Below are positions 32,001-44,199 of a stretch of 64,000 bases of DNA, piece after piece. The stretch is from Sphaerosporella brunnea (Eukaryota; Ascomycota; Pezizomycetes; Pezizales; Pyronemataceae). The position numbers and the translations under genes were made by a program. The stretch spans positions 39,734 to 103,733 of the forward strand of contig VXIS01000158.1 of assembly GCA_008704415.1 (NCBI GenBank). Direction: 5' to 3'. Positions within the stretch are counted from its first letter, which is position 1, and each line of letters begins with the position of its first letter. The notes under the pieces are model-generated. The model did not search any database. It was not told the origin of the DNA and saw only the letters and a program-made list of their open reading frames with translations.

Positions 32001-34100
32001 AACCGGTACCTGATCTGGTCAATTCAGCCTGTGGTGTTACGTACTTCCCAGAAAAGCAATTATTAGATTGCTTTCTGACCAGCAATCTGATATGGGGTTG
32101 TATTCTAGAGTACAGGATGGTTGGTGGTGACGCTGGTGGGGGGTGTGCGCTCTGTGGCCAATATGGTCAGATCCAGATAGGTGTGCATGGGCAACCCAGC
32201 GAGAATATGACTGTATCGGTAGCTATCTAAGCAGGACTGACTCTGGCCGGCGGCATCGATATCGATCTGGCTTCCGGAGCTTGCTCGGGAAGTGTTTGTA
32301 CAAACCTATGGTGCGAGGAACAACCAATTGCTGACCTGACCCACACCACAATGTGGGAAAAAGAGGATGAAGGAGTGCTCTTGGGGGCCTCGGGGGATCA
32401 ACCCCTCTGTTGGACCCGTACTAGGTGTTGTTTACTATCTACTTACTACATGTGATCAGTTCGAATTTCCGTGCTTGCGACTTCTAAACACATTACTTCC
32501 ACCAAAGCCCTTTGAAATCCATCTGTACAATATTCTCCTTGTCGGCGCGGTGGCACGGCCCGTCCAGGAACTGGAGAAGCCGAATCGCAGGACCCTGAGC
32601 CTGAGAAGCTTAAGCTTACCCGTGATCAGACCGAGCATGTCGTAAACCGGCCGACGTTCCGAGATTGGTTTTGCAAGCCTGCTCACGTGTGTGCGTCCAG
32701 CTTCCCATGCACCATCTGGTATGTCTATGCGCTGCGCCCAGCCAGTTCAACTGGCGTACCTTTGTTCGACGCCTTTCTTCTGCTCATGAAAAATTAAGGA
32801 CCTGTACTGAGCGTGCTCTAGATGCTTGTGCGCATCTACTTAAGTACATAGATAGAAGCTTAAATCGACTCCTCATCATCACTTCAGCAAAGTAAAATAA
32901 TAATAATAATAATTTCGAACCGCCGTTCCACCTGCATTCACCTTCCCGTTCGGCTAGACGTTGACGAGATCTCAAGGAAAGCGGGTTGACCGTTTTCCAA
33001 CCGGGGGGGGGGGGCATACATGAGCATACATGGAACCGAACCGAGCACCTGTCAAGTGTACTCCGTTCCGGTTTCAAAGCGTCGATCTCGGGGAATTGAT
33101 GTCGTCCAGAAGAAAGATAAATCCCCAAATGAACCCACGGACCTTCAACGCTTCAGCGAGCCGGGGGGGGGGGGGGCACATCGTCCCGAGCCGGCATCGT
33201 ATCGTATCTCATAAATTGCAAGCTATTTAGCTGAGCGAACGCGAGGACCATCTGTAAGAGTTCCAGCGTCCTATCTATAATCGATATCGCCGGTAAATTG
33301 GGTGTCGGAAGGTCATGCATCGCTTCGCACTCGGCCCCACTATCACAACTCCTTGCCAGACAACATCGTATATACCCATCTTGAGGAAAAAATATATGAC
33401 TGCAAAAACGCACATTCTCGGAACCGAGAAGCGTGCTTTGGATCCCAGTCCCACGGAGTTGGCCTTGGGGACTGATATATTAAGGTTCTTCACGATAAAT
33501 GAACCCACAGACCTTCAAGGACCTTTGGCTCATAGTACTCCTCTATTGTATTGAGGTGGCTTTCTCGTCGAGAAAGCACCTATTCATCATTGCTTCAGTA
33601 TGCATGCAGCTGTAAGTTGTGCTCTGAAAATCCCGAAAGACGGGAAAGATATGGGGATAGAGACAATGCAGTTAGGTGTGCCCTCAGCGCACGACAAGTT
33701 ATTACGAACGGGTCATAGCGCGCCAAATAAATCGATCTCTTTCATTCTGCATGATTCATATACAAACAATACCGACTCATACAACATCTACCAGCGATGC
33801 AGGTAACCAAAAGTAAGCAAGCAACATAATCAAGTGGTTAGATGAACCAATGTGCCAGAGAAAACCCCTCGAACCTCGTAATCATCGTCAAAACAAGCAT
33901 CAATGATCATCGTCATCATCGTCATCATCGTCATCATCATCATCAACAACATTAGCACTCAAGAAACTAACTCTACCCATCGCGATGAAAAGCCGAAGCA
34001 AGAAAGGCACCGAACCCCCTGGTATGCCGCCTAAGAGAGAAAAGAAGAAAACAAAACCCAAAATATGCACACGAAGCAAAGCATCCCCTGCCTTCTTATC
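29032..34100. other. 5-kb gene-free region upstream of the homeobox gene
   Basis: No accepted gene. It contains G homopolymers (29836-29849, 33003-33013, 33163-33175), GTT repeats (29568-29585), a CA run near 30393, a CAGCCAT repeat at 30961-30992 and a CATCGTCAT repeat (33898-33950). The phrase AAATGAACCCAC(G/A)GACCTTCAA occurs at about 33126 and 33497. A long regulatory upstream region is usual for developmental regulators. Short open frames at 30308-30781 and 29662-30237 have no family similarity. Confidence 0.5.
33898..33950. repeat. CATCGT/CATCAT microsatellite
   Basis: Trinucleotide-based tract (ATCGTCATC units) in noncoding DNA about 150 bp beyond the stop of the P4-ATPase gene. Confidence 0.85.
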
Positions 34101-37100
34101 CTACCTTCGTTTCACACTACCAAACCTTCTGGCCAGGTTTGCCTCCACATCTTCCTCTGCTTTCCTCATACGCCAGCCCTCCTCCATCTCGCGGGGCCTA
34201 TCCAGAATCTCCATGACTTCTGTTTCCCTCGATGTGGGGCGGGGGATTTTGCTGTCACGATTCAAACCCTGCTGCAACTCCTCACTCGCGGCTTCCTCCA
34301 AACGCTTTCTCATCTCGCTGTCCTGCTCAATTTCTTGGAATATGTTGACGTCGGTTGGCCAAAAGGCGTTGCGAACGGTAATCAACAGGATGTCGAAGAG
34401 CACACACACAGCAATCGAGATAAAGAACACGAGCCACCAACTGAGGTCCCTTCCGAAGTGATGTGTAAAACTCCACTTGACGTTGTGGATAAAGTTGGTG
34501 TAAGTGAACGATAGGATGATGTTCCACAAGAAGAAGCCGCCTACTGAGCATATGAAGCTGACTGCGGCAAGGAAGGATTTGTTATGCATTTCGATCACCT
34601 GTAACTTCGTCGAGATGAGAGTGATGCAGGCCCCGTAGGTTATGGTTCCCATTGCGTATACGCCCTGGTCGACCATGATTCGCGGCGCGTACAGTTGATA
34701 CATCAAGAAGTAGATAAGCATTGCCTGAGATGTGCTCAAAAACATCCAGCCAAGGTAGATCCAGAAGTTAAACCCTCGATTGTGCTGACCATAATTATAG
34801 AGTTCAGGTACAGCGAGGAGCGTGGCGGGCTGCAAGTCCTTCTCGAAGATACCAAGAAAGATGACAGGCAATGAGGTGAACAGTGTATTGAACATACTGA
34901 GAGTCCACGGTTCGTATAAACTGGATCCGGTGTATCCATTCCAACGTTGGTACATCGCCTGAGTCAGGTAGAATAACATTTCCTAGAGTGGTCAGTTTCA
35001 GCAACCTGCTGAATAGAATGAGGAGAATCAATCATACCTTCCAGAAGGTAGCCACTGTGTAGCGGGTGATGCGGACATAGTTCCATCTTCCATGAACAAG
35101 CAAAAACTTCAACAAAAACCTAAACTGAGCCATCGAGTAGTCTGAAACCCTGGCCGCTTGCAGTCCTTCCTTGCCTGTGATTCCGACACCAACATGCGCT
35201 TCCTGAATCATGGCAATATCATTTGCGCCATCTCCAATTGCCAATGTAACGGATTTTTGGACCTTAGTGCGAATAGCCTTGACCAAAGATGCCTTCTGAC
35301 TTGGGCTTGCACGACAACAGATGACGGAGTCCGTCAGAACTGCAATATCAAAGAACAGTGACTTTAACTCTTCGTTGCTTTCGATCATTGATAGAGTTCC
35401 GCCATCGACCACTACGACCGAATGGGCTACTCTCTGCGCCTTGATATCGAAGATTGCAGACTTTATTGTCCCGGCTATGGATACGTCGTCCTGGTGCAAG
35501 ATAGTGATGGCCGAATAATCCTTGATAAGACGGCATGAATGCCCGATATTGATTGCGGTTTCTGAGAGAAGGAGCAAATGTCAAGAGAATGCTCATTCAC
35601 AACCAGAAATGAGTTAGGGAATCAGTAGCTTACCTCGTTTATCACCGGTGAGCATCCATAGCTTAATGCCCGCGCGTCTTAACTTGTCGATTGATTCCGG
35701 CACACCCTTTTGCAGCTTGTCTTCGATGGCAGTTGCACCTGTCAGCTCAAAGTCCCGTTCAATAATCTCGGCTGCTCTCTCAATCATTGTTTTTCTGTCT
35801 ACTAAGCTTGTAGTGGCTTCAGCATAGATGTTCTTCCACATTTGGTATTCGTGCTCTTCGATGAAGCGATGAGCATAGAGCAAAGTCCTCAACCCTTCTG
35901 TTGCGAAATGGTCGATATGCGCAAAACAACGCTCGAAAACTTTGGCGTCATCCAATGCAAGTTCCTCATCAACAATTTCGTCATCGTCGTAGTCACGCTC
36001 TAGAGGCATGTTGGGCGCTTCGCCAAAAGCAATCGAATGCCTGGCCGCAAATTGACCGGAGGGGCGTGAGTAAAGGCTTTCATCGTCTTGTGAAGCCATG
36101 TCCACTGATTCCTCTTTGTCCCTGAGCCATGCATCAAATTCGTCTTTGATGGGCCGCAGACGAGGAATTGACATGCTGGGCCGGCTAGGGCCGCCGAAGC
36201 TTGGGCGACCTCCAATGTTCGGACGATGCGTACTGTTGCGTCGTATGACTTCTTGTGCTTCCAGGCTTCTTCGTTGCATACTATTGCGCTGAACGACTAG
36301 GGCTTTGCTTTTGGCCAGTTCCCGTAATCTCAAGAGCTCAATCATGGTTGTGTCCGCACCCTTGCAAAATATGCAGATTCGACCAGTGGGAAGACGTATC
36401 AAAATAGACATCCGTTTTCTCTTGCTAGAGAACTCGATCACTTCCAGGATGTTGTATACTTCAATTTGCGGATCGCCATCAGGGCCATTCGGAAATGTTT
36501 TAATGGTGATGGTATTGATCTGACGATCAATGGCGATATACCCCAATTCCATGGCGGCTGTTACCAATGCTAGTTCATCTGGAGACGCCGCTTGATACTC
36601 GATGCTTTCGTCCTCCTCATCTACCTCTGGTATACATGTGTGGCAAAGAGCAATAGACAGAAGGAAGAACCTTGCTTTTCTTGCAAACAAGGTATGTGGG
36701 TGCATTTGAAGGTATTCGAGGAGATCCTGGGTAGAAAATTGTGGCTGTGGCCTAGTGGGTACCGCAGAGGACTTCCACTTGATCAAGTTAGAGGAATCCT
36801 TCCGGTTCAACCCCCAATCGAGGGACATCTTGCCCATGTCTCCCATAGACTTGCGAGTGTTTCCAGGCTTTTTGGCGGTGCTTGGATCTCCATAGCGGTA
36901 ATAGGCAACCTCCGGTCGCCTCTTAGATTCTTTGTTGACCATGCTCTTTGACTTGCCCTTGCGCCTCTTGTGCCTCAGCTTGATCTTCTCTGCTTCACGA
37001 TCGGCAGCGCGCTGAATATCCAGGTCATGGAGCCATGCATGCCCTCCAACGCTGAGCTTGCGGAATTGCATGGAGTTGTCCGTCAGAGTGCCGGTTTTGT

Positions 37101-39199
37101 CGGAGAAAATGTAGCTAATTTGACCACAATCTTCATTGATAGTAGAAGTCCTTGCTTCGAATGGCGTGTCGGTCTCCTCATGGTACATGTCGATGTCGTT
37201 CAACATAAACATTTGTGCAAGTTTTATTATCTCCATGCTGACATAAAGAGACAGAGGGATGAGGGTATTGAACCTGATTCGAGTTAGACAGAACGGCCCA
37301 CTAAGTGAGGGGCCCTACATTATCACGTAAGATGCAAAAATCGGGAAAAAGGCGACACTGCCGTTGCTCAGATACCACGACTTGCGCTCAACGTTTTCAC
37401 GCCATATCTGATAAGCAACTGTGTTGAAAATGGCAAGAAACACAACGAAAATGACCAGCATGAAGACAATTCGATTGACTATAGCCTGCAACGTCGGTGC
37501 TTTGGTTCTCGGGTTCTTGTTTGCACTGGAGACCGCGTCAGAAGCAATTTATGATAAATATGAGGGGAAAATAGAAGGGAATTTACTTCATGCGAATCTT
37601 GCTTTCTTCACCAGAGAAGATCACCATGCCTACCATCGAAGGAGTGTTGCGTAACACACTTCCTCGATATATAACTTGGTTGTTGGTGAGAGGCCTGGTA
37701 TCTTCATCCACGATCACCTTGCCTTCGAAGTTGTACAGATCCAGATTAGGGTCCTCAACCACGACCTCGGCTCTGAAAACGGCTAGATTTTCCGTAGTAT
37801 CACACTGCTTCGAAAGGACAGGAAGGGCCTGTTTGGTTTTGAGATTTGTCTCTCCATCCAATGCCATGGTCTCCACATAAGCGATTCCATGGTCGCCGTA
37901 TGAGTGAAGGAGCAGCAGGTCGGCAGGTACGTCGTCATCTCTCTCCAGTTTGATTATATCGCCAACACGAACGTCTTGCCATTTCGTGATCGACCAATCC
38001 AGGGTAGTTTGGCCGCCGTCTGGTGATTCGCTTGTGCGGAGGACTCGTGTTTCTCGATTATTCTCTTTCTTATCCAGTTTGTACCGCCTGTAGTCGTCGT
38101 AGCCCTCCTTGGAAATGGACAAAGTAATGAAGAACAGCAAGGGTACAATGGTTGTATAGGTTCCAGTTGTGCTGAGTGCTAGCGAAAATTGTCAACGTAT
38201 ATCCCAACCAGATTTATAGCCGAGGTCAAAACTTACTGGGTATCATTTGCAATATTGAAACACACAAGAAGTAGCTTCAAGACATCAGTTTCTCTTTCTG
38301 GAAAGAGTAGTATAAAGAGCTTACAAATTTGCAAGCTTCGAGAACTGATAATACAGTTGCTTGGGCAAGAAATTCCAGAGGGTGTAGCGACTGCTGCGAA
38401 TCTATGTCATGTCAGTGGGCCTATTTACGATATACAATAGGCTTTATACATAGTTGTTCAGATAGTGGCGCCCAGTTCTTTCATCAATCAGTTGTGTCTT
38501 CCTTGTGACGTCCAGTGGTATTCTCCTGCCGTCTCTGCTGGGTGGAAGTTCGTTGGCCTGTAAAATGGCTTTCTTGATAGTAACATATTGAGACACTATT
38601 AAACCCCTCAATTGCTGGTAATGTTTACGGGTCCATAGAGATACGTGGTTGTCTCGCAATGCATTTCGGCGTTGAGGATGGTCAGGTATGAGTTCTGTCA
38701 AATCTCCCGATGAAGACTTCTTCAGGTCCAAGGAAGAAGTAGAAGGCTTCCCCAGCATCCCCAGCTCCACCGAATCATTGGATGTACTATGTGCGATCGC
38801 GACATCGAAGGGGGCCTCAGGGGTGACGCCGTCATCGAGCTGTTCCTGCGCATTCCGGAAGAAGAGTTGTCGTCGAAGACTGTAACCACGATTTCTCTTC
38901 CTCGGCGAAGTAGGGGATAAAGGAATGCCCAGGCCGACCGGTTCCCCCACTCCCAAACTTGGCCCCCGACTATTTCTAGCTGCCGATGTGTCTATCGTGA
39001 GGCCTAGTGCTCTCCCACCTGATACTTCCATTTCTGTAGAGAATCGGACTCTCTGAAACGACTCGCGCCGTTGTGGCGCCGGCGGCGCTGGAGGTGGTGC
39101 GACATTTGGTAAGGGTGAGCTGTCCATATCTCCCGACAATGGTGACGCGATGCCATCGACACTACTTCGCCGCTCGTTTGGCTCTTTGCTTTCGGACAT
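34101..39199 (-). CDS. P4-ATPase phospholipid flippase, Dnf3-like (1569 aa, eight exons)
   Basis: Transports phospholipids from the outer/lumenal to the cytosolic leaflet; Dnf3 relatives act at Golgi, vesicles and plasma membrane. Exons: 38450-39199, 38325-38401, 38237-38274, 37587-38178, 37319-37525, 35634-37273, 35038-35561, 34101-34982; seven introns of 45-72 bp, all GT..AG, and the total is a whole number of codons. After a 200-residue Pro/Ser-rich tail come the P4 N-terminal motif RSSRYTLWNFLPKQLYYQFS, TM1-2, the A-domain (ALDGETN), TM3-4, the catalytic DKTGTL near residue 610, a long insert, KGADTT, TGDKR near 1100, GDGANDIAMIQ near 1210, and six C-terminal membrane helices (about 1275-1500). 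The LSTTGTYTTIVPLL and SKEGYDDYRRYKLDK segments and the large loops point to the Dnf3 class over Drs2 or Neo1. All catalytic motifs look intact. Confidence 0.9.
38237..38274 (-). other. 38-bp micro-exon of the flippase gene
   Basis: Encodes the YFLCVSILQMIP part of TM1, bounded by introns 38275-38324 and 38179-38236. Frame and family conservation both require it. Confidence 0.85.
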
Positions 39200-42100
39200 T
39201 GAGAATCAGTAGAAGAGCTCTCCAGTAGTCAGCGCAATTTTCGCGATATCAAACCAAGTCGAGATGCGAGTGCGCAACTTACGCTTACGAGGTCATCCCG
39301 ATGCTCAGAGGGCGGCGCAAGGCTAGCGCAATATTTCTGTGAGCATCTGCCCTTCACATGAGTGGGATGCAAAAGTCTACATACCAGCGAAATTATATCT
39401 GAGTAAAACACGCAGCTGCAGAGGGGAGTGCGTTGTTGAACAGGACTCGAGGTCAGATGGCGGGAGATGTAGGAACTCGAGCAAGCAGGTACGGTACCGT
39501 CGCCGCTTGGTGTTCCCTGTTGCTGCATGGTCACTTCTGCGCGCCCGCATGAACTCGCGTCATAACCCCGGGTTTGTGTAACGGCCGACGATGTGTGATG
39601 ATCGCGAGAAAACGAATTACTATGGAGGTGGTCGCGCAGGCCCCGGATATTTTACATCGCAGAACACTTAAGTAAGCCGTACCAACACAGCACAGAGTAG
39701 TCGGCGCAGAGCTAATTGTTAACAGCTTCACCTGGAACTTGGATCGCATCTGGGAAGCCGTGCTTGTTCTGCTAGAAGAATTTCCATCGGCAGACTGCTC
39801 GGGCCATCAGGGACGAACAACGGGAATGACTTGACGCTGAAGAAAGCAGGCGCAACGATGGGAAAGGGCCAACAGCCAAGGCTATTCTGTCCAATTGGGC
39901 TCCACAAGGGCTCAAACAACGTCTGCTTACTCCTGGAACAATGCTTGAACGTGCTGAAAACATACGCAGTACCAACTACGTCCTTTTTCCAGAGCAGAAC
40001 CGTGGGACAGGGTGGAACGACGATGGCATGGGATAAGGATACACGCGTGTAATGGGCATTGTTGCTTGGTGGTGGTGCGATTACAGTGAGTGTGGTTTCA
40101 TTTTGTGCTGAGTACCGTTGTGCTTGATGGTTATTTGGGTTTGTTGCTTGCAACTCCACACTGTGAAGTTCATCGTCTGATTTTGTATTTGGCTGTTATT
40201 CTATCTCATCTCTCCACATCCGGAAAAGCAGAGGCGCATGCCTACCTAGTCCTGGCAGCCGGAATTTCGGAGGAGCCCCGGATCCTAGCTCTACATCGGA
40301 ATACAATACCTAGGTGAACCTATTGATACCGTGATACTCTACATATCATGGACTATTCGGTGGAACCACGTGGAAGCCGCAGCTGCAATTGTACTGCCGC
40401 CTAAGCTACCGGGGAGCCACAGATTGTTGACCAAGTGCCGCCGTTACACTTCTTAAACGATTGATCTGGCACCAGCAAACGCTTAGCATCAAGAACGAGG
40501 AACGATATCGGCCGCCATTTGCTTGATGGACGCGTAACAGCATGGCAGTGAAAAACTTCGAATGTCTTCCTCTCTACTTGGAAATCCGCGGACAGTCAGA
40601 TTTTCTGTTTGCGGAATGTTAACGCTCGCACAAGGAGAAATTTTTTTTACGAAGCATGGACACTTGCATTGGCTCGTTGCATTTTGGAAAGGTGTATGAG
40701 CACAGCGCCTCTAACGTTTCCCTGTGCTTCCCGCCCGCAGGGCTGGACCCTCCCGATGGAACATCTGACTTCGAAACTTCCGGGCATAGATTATATACCG
40801 TATCGACTCGATCTTAAACAACGCGGGCCGGCCTGGTGAGGTTGGGGAGGCTGTGTGCACCGACAGCCGCCTATTGGTGCAGGTAGACGTCACTCTCACA
40901 ATTGCATAAAGTCAAAAAGGCGGTACTGTAGGTCTACAACTGGAGCACCGTGGCCATACTTCCCTCAGTCACATACCTGGTAGTTACCTAGTTGCTTCAA
41001 TTTGGGTCTCTTTGGTTGAGGAGTTAGATACCGGATGAAAGTTACGCATGCCCACCCCACAATATGAGCGTCCCTTGGTCCATATTTTTTTCTTCTTGTT
41101 CGGCCGTTACCTAACGACTCACGAGAACGTGCCCGACAGTTTCATCTGTCCTTCTTGGTGGTCTGCAGTGCACCTTGCTGTCAAAGCCGGTCACGACAGC
41201 CACGCCACATGTGCACACCCGTCAATGTCGGTTTACAGGCTTGAGTACTCGCGTAAAGAGGCCAGACATACGCACAGCTGCCTGCATATCGCACAGGTAC
41301 ATAACTACCTTCCTTAAGATTTATGAATCCGTCATCTAGGACGTTGATGTTTCAGAAATGAAATCGATTTCATCGAAATTCAAACCACCGTGACGCCGCA
41401 CTCAGCGCTTTCGTACATACTTGAGTCCCTGTGAAACAGATGTGAGGGTTCCAAATTTATAGAGGAGGGTGGCATGCACCACAGGTATGCGGGCCGAAGT
41501 AAAGAGCACAAACTGCGGTGCGGCCAAGTTGACAGAACCGTACCTTGCTCGTGGCCATGCATGCGGGAGCATTCGATCGACGAGAAGCTAGCGGAACCCT
41601 GCAGCCACGTGTGTCGCGTGTCCAAAATATCCGCCGCTGCAGACGCGACTGCGCATGTCTGACAACAAAATCACATCGAGCACTTCTCTTTGGCTCGTCT
41701 CTTGGTCCACAATGCAATGGACTCCGGTATTTCGGTTCCTTCTCTAGTTATTTTCATTCAGGCTGCAGATGACAGCGGCAGATGACAGCTGCAGATGCGA
41801 TGCGCATCTCCCGCAACACTGCGCCGTGAATTCAGGGGATACAATTATCAATCCAATGTTTTATAATCGACAAAGGCCTGAACTGCGCTGAGTAATTTAA
41901 ATACCCGAACCACGGGACCAGCCCGTCAACTTTCTAGCTGTTGCCTGTCCTTGTGTAACCAAGTGAGATTCCGTCAGTTCTGACTGTGGCGGTTATCACG
42001 CTGCCCGCCGTCTAGGTACTTGCCTGGCTATCAGCTCATGACTGTCAGCTGAGCCAGAATTCTTTACCACTGGGTAGTGGATCAAGATTCAGGCTGTCAT

Positions 42101-44124
42101 CTGTTCCGGTTGCTCTCATCTCGGCACTTGAATAGGAACGCCTTTTGAGGCGAGCAAAGAATTATCGTCGCGGAGGGATACAATTTATCTCGAAATGTCA
42201 AGTCTACCAGATGATAAAATACGGCTGGCCAAACCTCCTCCGAGCGATATCAAGAACTTCAGATCGGCGGCTCGACACACAAGGTTGAATGTGCGGGCAC
42301 AAGCGGTGTACCTCTCAGTTGAGCTCAAAAAGTACTTACTCATGATGGTGCTGTGTTGGAGAATTGGCAGGCTATAGGCAGTATGAATATGACAGGAAGG
42401 AGTTTAGCTGGTGGAATGGCTTTTGAGTAGTTAACGCACATTCACACGATCCAGGAGGTGATCTTCATCTTCTCGACAATCATTGCTGCTTCCCATGTTG
42501 ACGATCAAACCTCGCTTCGATGTCTCTTGCCCGCATACATATCGGCCAGCGCCTATGAGGTTGCAATTGCAGGAACTCCAAAGATAGATACAGCTGCTCC
42601 TTGTACAGTAGCGCAGGCTGTCGATAGGACATCTATTATTGGTGGCGCCTATGCGCAGCGAAACACGACTTGATGCTTCATGACCAGTGCAGATGCCCAA
42701 AATACACGCATACCAGCGAATTCGGCAAAAGGGACAATCGATATCCCATGCACGAAGCGGTTTCACGTCAAAGCTTGTTTGCGTGTAACTCTGACATGCC
42801 GATACAACCGAATACACAACGCAATGGCCATGGGAAGTGGCGTCAGAACACAGCGGTGATTGCACAGATGTGGCGGAACGCTTTGGGGGTTTGGGGGGGG
42901 GATGCAGGGCCAGGGTTTCAGGTGCGGGGGCAGGAATCGCGAACGATGGGTCGCATGAGAAAATATTGTTCGACAGCACACACACTGCAAAGTGATGTGC
43001 GAGCGCGAATGTGTAGCGTAGCCTGCTGAAGTCCCGCTCCGGCATTTTCCTGGTTGGCTGCTGTTTCGTCCACTTGGGCGACTGCCGTATCAGAGTCCTC
43101 GCTCTCTTTTTGCGATTGTTCGGTGACGTTGGTGATGATATTGCGCTCAAAAATTGGCGCTCAGTCTGGGCCCTCCAGGAGCAGAAGAGTGGAGTTGGAG
43201 GCAGCACATTCAATCTCCAACACCCTGCAAATATGCAAATGTGCTCGTCCGGCCAATAGCGGCTTGTTCCCACTCGCCTGGCTGGTCCGTCTCACGGCTG
43301 TTTTTGGTTGGACCGGCCACCGGCCACCACCCCCCCACTGAATTACTTAGGGAGAGAGGCAGACGCCCACAAGAGAGTAAAGATCCCCTAACTCCGATCA
43401 AACATTCCCGCCTGCCAAAAAATCCCGGCGAGCAAAAACGGAAGACAGAGAAAGAGAAGGCTGTCGAGGGTTCTCCTACCCCCCCCTACCTGCTTTTGGA
43501 GTCATCACCGCAGCCTCCCCATTCCTCCTCACACCAGCCAACCGAAGGATCAGACCCGTCTGTCAACAGAAAAACACACGGCGGGCGGGCTTTCTCATTT
43601 TGCCGCCATCACTCTATTTTCATAATTTCATTCTTGGTTGATCGCGCGCCCTTTTTAAAACTCCCTGCAGCAAAAGTCCCCTGCCGCCCGCCTCCTCTTC
43701 CTCGCCTCCTCCCTTGGGGCTGCTTACAACGCCCGCGGCGACTGACAGACCCATTGTGCTATCATCTCTTCATTCCTCCACCCACCCACCTTCACCTACC
43801 CGCACACGACACATACCTTCTTCTCCTCCCACTTGCCACCAAAACACCTCACCACCACCCCCCCCCCCCAACGCATTCTTTCCTTCATCAAAACGTAACT
43901 GCCCTTTCGAGCTTCGACGCTGCTATCCGGCTGTCTCAGACGGTCCAACTTCGCACATTCCCGTGCATTGTTTACTGCTCAACTTTGCTGTTCGTCTCGC
44001 TACCTTCTGCCGCTCGACAAATAAACTCGGACGTTACGACTACTTTTTCCTTTGGGCCACTTTCCCCGTGGACTGATTTTCAACTTCGTTTATTTTACCC
44101 TAATCCCTAACTTGAATTTCTCAG
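39200..44124. other. Gene-free region between flippase and samB
   Basis: Nearly 5 kb without an accepted gene. A CAGATGACAG-type direct repeat lies at 41764-41800. From about 43640 to 44120 the plus strand is strongly pyrimidine-rich (CT and CACC runs, C homopolymer at 43857-43869), as in fungal promoters and 5' UTRs, so the samB transcript probably starts here. Open frames at 42431-43273 (-) and 43154-44110 (+) are biased in composition and show no family similarity. A short plus-strand frame at 42458-42673 with a hydrophobic start was noted but is not supported. Confidence 0.5.
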
Positions 44125-44177
44125 GTATGTCCTTGCCGTCATGTCCTGCAACTCGGTGATCTCATGTCTCAAGACAG
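44125..44177 (+). other. Probable 5' UTR intron of samB (53 bp)
   Basis: CAG|GTATGT donor at 44125 and GACAG acceptor at 44177. Splicing would remove the ATG at 44164 and leave the family-conserved ATG at 44200 as first start. Inferred from signals only. Confidence 0.5.
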
Positions 44178-44199
44178 CCCTTGTAAAACCCATCCAATT

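Noticed and set aside
33898..33950. Regular CATCGTCAT units considered as a CRISPR-like or regulatory array
   Set aside because: Simple trinucleotide microsatellite without spacers, in a eukaryotic genome.
42431..43273. 280-codon open frame on the minus strand upstream of samB
   Set aside because: Starts with a non-ATG codon, has mixed Cys/Arg/Ser composition with no family similarity and overlaps the likely samB promoter region.
43154..44110. 318-codon open frame on the plus strand before samB
   Set aside because: Its composition follows the pyrimidine-rich (CCT/CAC) leader; Pro/His/Ser-rich with no domain. More likely promoter and 5' UTR.
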